From: Fratercula arctica
Taxonomy: Eukaryota; Chordata; Aves; Charadriiformes; Alcidae
Assembly: GCA_947846985.1 (NCBI GenBank)
Contig: CANTUZ010000014.1
Location: 3,954,374 to 4,018,373, forward strand
Length of the DNA stretch: 64,000 nt
Direction of reading: 5' to 3'
Position numbers and translations under genes: made by a program
Notes under the pieces: model-generated
The model's input: the letters and a program-made list of their open reading frames with translations, nothing else
Databases searched by the model: none
What the model was told of the DNA's origin: nothing
Shown here: one piece after another, positions 61,530 to 64,000 of the stretch
Layout of the letters: every line of letters begins with the position of its first letter
How positions within the stretch are numbered: position 1 is the first letter of the stretch

Positions 61530-61940
61530 CCGGAGGGAAGGCGTGGCCAGGGGGGTCGGGGGCGTGGCCGAGACGGGCAGGAGGCGTGGCCAGGGAGGGT
61601 CGGGGGCGTGGCCGAGACGGGCAGGAGGCGTGGCCAGGGAGGGCCGGGGGCGTGGTCCGAGAACGGGCAGGAGGCGTGGCCAGGGCGGGCCGGGGGCGTG
61701 GTCGAGACGGGCAGGAGGCGTGGCCAGGGAGGGCTGGGGGCGTGGTCGAGACGGGCAGGAGGCGTGGCCAGGGAGGCCAGGGCGTGGCGAGACTTGCAGG
61801 AGGCGTGGCCAGGGAGGGCTGGGGCGTGGTCGAGACGGGCAGGAGGCGTGGCCAGGGTGGGGCGGGGCCACGGCGCACGCGCAGCTCCCCACCTGCAGGA
61901 CCGGCCTTCGGCCGCCGGGCGGCAGCACCCCCTTCATTAT
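61530..61940. repeat. GGCGTGGCC minisatellite plus 75-bp block (copy 2 of dispersed duplicate)
   Basis: About seven units of 45-60 bp (GGCGTGGCCAGGGAGGG, GGGCGTGGTCGAGACGGGCA), then the 75-bp block shared with 56664-56740. Confidence 0.9.
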
Positions 61941-61999
61941 CCCGCTCTCAGCCCTCATTAGGGTAATGAGCGGTGACTGCTCTCAGCCCGCTTTAGTCC

Positions 62000-62165
62000 A
62001 GCCGGGGACCATGCCCCCCAGTGTCCCCATCCCTGTGGGTGTCCCCATCCCATCCCTGATGTCCCCATCCCCAGTGTCCCCCGTGTCCCCACCCCATCCC
62101 TGATGTGCCCGTCCCCAGTGTCCCCCGTGTCCCCACCCCATCCCTGATGTGCCCGTCCCCGAGTG
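62000..62165. repeat. Short tandem repeats, CCCCATCCCTGATGTGCCCG
   Basis: Three to four units of about 48 bp (GTCCCCAGTGTCCCCCGTG, CCCCATCCCTGATGT) lie downstream of the CDSN-like gene's poly(A) signal. Confidence 0.85.
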
Positions 62166-62289
62166 TGGGCACGGACTGGTCCCACCAGCTCAGCCAGTGC
62201 CGGGACACATGGAGCCACATGTGGGGCCGCGTGTGGGCGTGGGGACACGTGTGGGGACAGGGACGAAGCCGGTGCCACCATCCAACCAC

Positions 62290-62295
62290 TTTATT
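62290..62295 (-). terminator. Poly(A) signal AATAAA of the CDSN-like gene
   Basis: The minus strand reads CCAATAAAGTGG, 96 nt after the stop at 62391. Canonical and well placed. Confidence 0.8.
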
Positions 62296-62390
62296 GGGAC
62301 ACAGGAGCCGGGGGCACCCAGGCGTCTGGGCCTCCTCCCCCCAGGGACTGACCCCCACCCCCCACAAAGGGACCCAGGCGTCCGGGTCCC

Positions 62391-63970
62391 CTATTTGTCA
62401 CAGCCCCTGCAGCTGGACTGGGATTGGCTGGATCCCATCCCGGATCCGCTGCTGGACCCCGCCCCGGAGCTGTAGGTCTCGGATCCTGAGCTGGATCCTG
62501 CACCAGGACGAGATCCCCCACCGGATCCCGAAGTAGAACCAGATCCCAAACCAGATCCGGAGCTGGATCCAGAGCTGGATCCCTGAGTGGATCCCGCAGA
62601 GGGGCCCCGGCGCACAGGGATGTAGCCCCCAATCCGGGCGGGATCCCGCAGGCCCGGTATGAAGGGGATCCCGGGATTCTTGTACCCGGGGCGTTGGGTA
62701 CCCTCATAGGATCCCGATCCCCCATAAGATCCCGATCCATCCCCATGGGATCCTGGTCTGCCATAGGATCCCGATCCACCTCCGTAGGATCCTGATCCCC
62801 CATAGGACCCTGATCCGCCCCCGTAGGATCCCGATCCCCCAAAGGATCCTGAATCATCCCCGTAGGTCTCAGGGAGCCCGTAGGATCCCGAGCTGTCCCC
62901 GTAGGAGCCCAATCCCCCATAGGATCCAGATCCGCTGCCCCCCTGGGATCCGCTGCCTCCGTGGGATCCAGGTCTGCCCGATCCGGATCCGCTGCCCCCC
63001 TGGGAACTGGGTCTGCCCGGTCCTGAACTGGATCCTCCATACGATCCACCGTAGGATCCCGGCACGCCTCCATAGGATCCAGATCCTCCATAAGAACTGG
63101 ATCCTCCATAGGATCCAGATCCCCCATAGGATCCTGGCCTGCCTCCATAGGATCCAGATCCACTTCCTCCTTGGGATCCGGGTCTCCCTGATCCCGATCC
63201 GGGCCCAGAGGATCCCGAACTGGATCCTCCTTGAGATGAACCGGGTCTGCCCGATCCAGATCCGCTCCCCCCCTGGGATCCAGGTCTGCCTGATCCGGAT
63301 CCACTTCCCCCCTGGGATCCAGGTCTGCCTGATCCGGATCCGCTGCCTCCGTGAGATCCAGGTCTTCCTGATCCAGAAACGCTTCCCCCCTGGGATCCAG
63401 GTCTTCCCAATCCGGATCCGCTTCCATAGGATCCTGAACTGGGTCCTCCATAGGATCCGCTTCCCCCATGTGAGCTGGGTCTCCCCGATCCGGATCCTCC
63501 CCCGTATGACCCAAGTCCGTAGGATCCCGATGACCCACCGGATCCCGGCGACACAAAGGATCCCGAGCCATCCCCATAGGATCCTGGTCTGATCCCATAG
63601 GATCCTGGCTTGCTCCCGGAAGATCCTGGCGACACAAAGGATCCTGGAGAGTTTCCACTTCCCTGGGATACGCTGGAGCCGCTGTAGGATCCTGATCCCC
63701 CCCCATAGGATCCTGATCCGCCATAGGATCCCGATCCGCCCCCATAGGATCCTGATCCGCTTCCATAGGATCCTGATCCGCCTCCGTAGGATCCCGATCC
63801 GCCCCCATAGGATCCTGATCCGCTTCCATAGGATCCTGATCCGCCTCCGTAGGATCCGGCCGTGTCCCCACCCAGTTGGGGGCTGAGGAATCCAGTGGGA
63901 TCCTTGCAGGGATCCACCCCGGCCGTCAGCGGGACCAACTGGGAGCTCGAGTCGCAGCGGCCGGAGGCAT
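62391..63970 (-). CDS. CDSN: Corneodesmosin-like Gly/Ser-repeat protein, exon 2 (partial)
   Basis: This exon begins at 63970 after TTTGGCCCAG (phase 1) and ends at the stop 62391, about 526 codons. Its start reads ASGRCDSSS then AGVDPCKDPTGFLS; DPCKDPT is the signature at the mature N-terminus of mammalian corneodesmosin, also just after an intron. The rest is glycine/serine/tyrosine loops (GSGSYGG, GSGRPGSQGG), then a less repetitive part (NPGIPFIPGLRDPARIGGYI) and a Ser-rich end with SCRGCDK. Corneodesmosin is a secreted desmosome-associated adhesin of cornified epithelia; the glycine loops mediate cell-cell adhesion. The signal-peptide exon must lie right of the window. The repeats are more loricrin-like and the Cys content lower than in mammals, so divergence or a related cornification gene is possible, but the signature and the MHC setting favour CDSN. 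Confidence 0.75.
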
Positions 63971-64000
63971 CTGGGCCAAAGGCGGGGGGTCAGCAGTTCC

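Overview
The window looks like vertebrate nuclear DNA from a bird, on a very GC-rich microchromosome-like locus. The evidence is a CR1 LINE 3' end (1-577), a common avian-type retroviral LTR (about 908-1418), a decayed betaretrovirus-like provirus (about 50.26-52.55 kb), short exons, and introns made almost entirely of G- or C-rich tandem repeats. The gene content (PRY-SPRY/TRIM-butyrophilin exon, VARS2, GTF2H4, corneodesmosin-like gene) matches the MHC class I neighbourhood of other vertebrates. Bases 3201-3696 are an assembly gap.

Left part (0-15 kb): CR1, LTR, a minus-strand PRY-SPRY exon, then three poorly known genes inferred from splice sites, phase and poly(A) signals. They are a plus-strand proline-rich exon (4569-4824), a minus-strand secreted PQG-repeat protein with its own signal-peptide exon (7537-6038, 289 aa), and a minus-strand acidic Asp-repeat membrane protein of about 1135 aa (13504-9076).

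Centre (15.6-47.2 kb): two well supported housekeeping genes stand head to head around one CpG-rich promoter at about 33.49-33.72 kb. VARS2 (mitochondrial valyl-tRNA synthetase) runs leftward in 28 coding exons whose lengths sum to 3240 nt. GTF2H4 (TFIIH p52) runs rightward in 13 coding exons that give exactly 462 codons once one surplus C is discounted. VARS2 exons 2 and 4 carry three similar +1 homopolymer surpluses. Almost every intron of both genes is a minisatellite, and several arrays have captured splice-site or exon sequence.

Right part (47-64 kb): A/G-rich low-complexity DNA, the provirus remnant flanked by related repeats, an AT-richer stretch with no gene I recognise, a TATA/GC-box promoter without an obvious product, a small two-exon hypothetical minus-strand gene with a CCAAT-repeat promoter, and the second exon of a corneodesmosin-like gene (CDSN, minus strand) whose first exon lies beyond the window.

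The genes do not form one pathway. VARS2 charges mitochondrial tRNA-Val and GTF2H4 serves transcription initiation and nucleotide-excision repair; their shared promoter suggests co-expression. The CDSN-like, PQG-repeat and Asp-repeat genes look like the epithelial/mucosal set (CDSN, C6orf15, SFTA2, mucin-like genes) that flanks VARS2 in mammals, but apart from CDSN I cannot assign one-to-one orthology. Exon boundaries were placed by eye from splice consensus, reading phase and remembered family sequences; no search was run.
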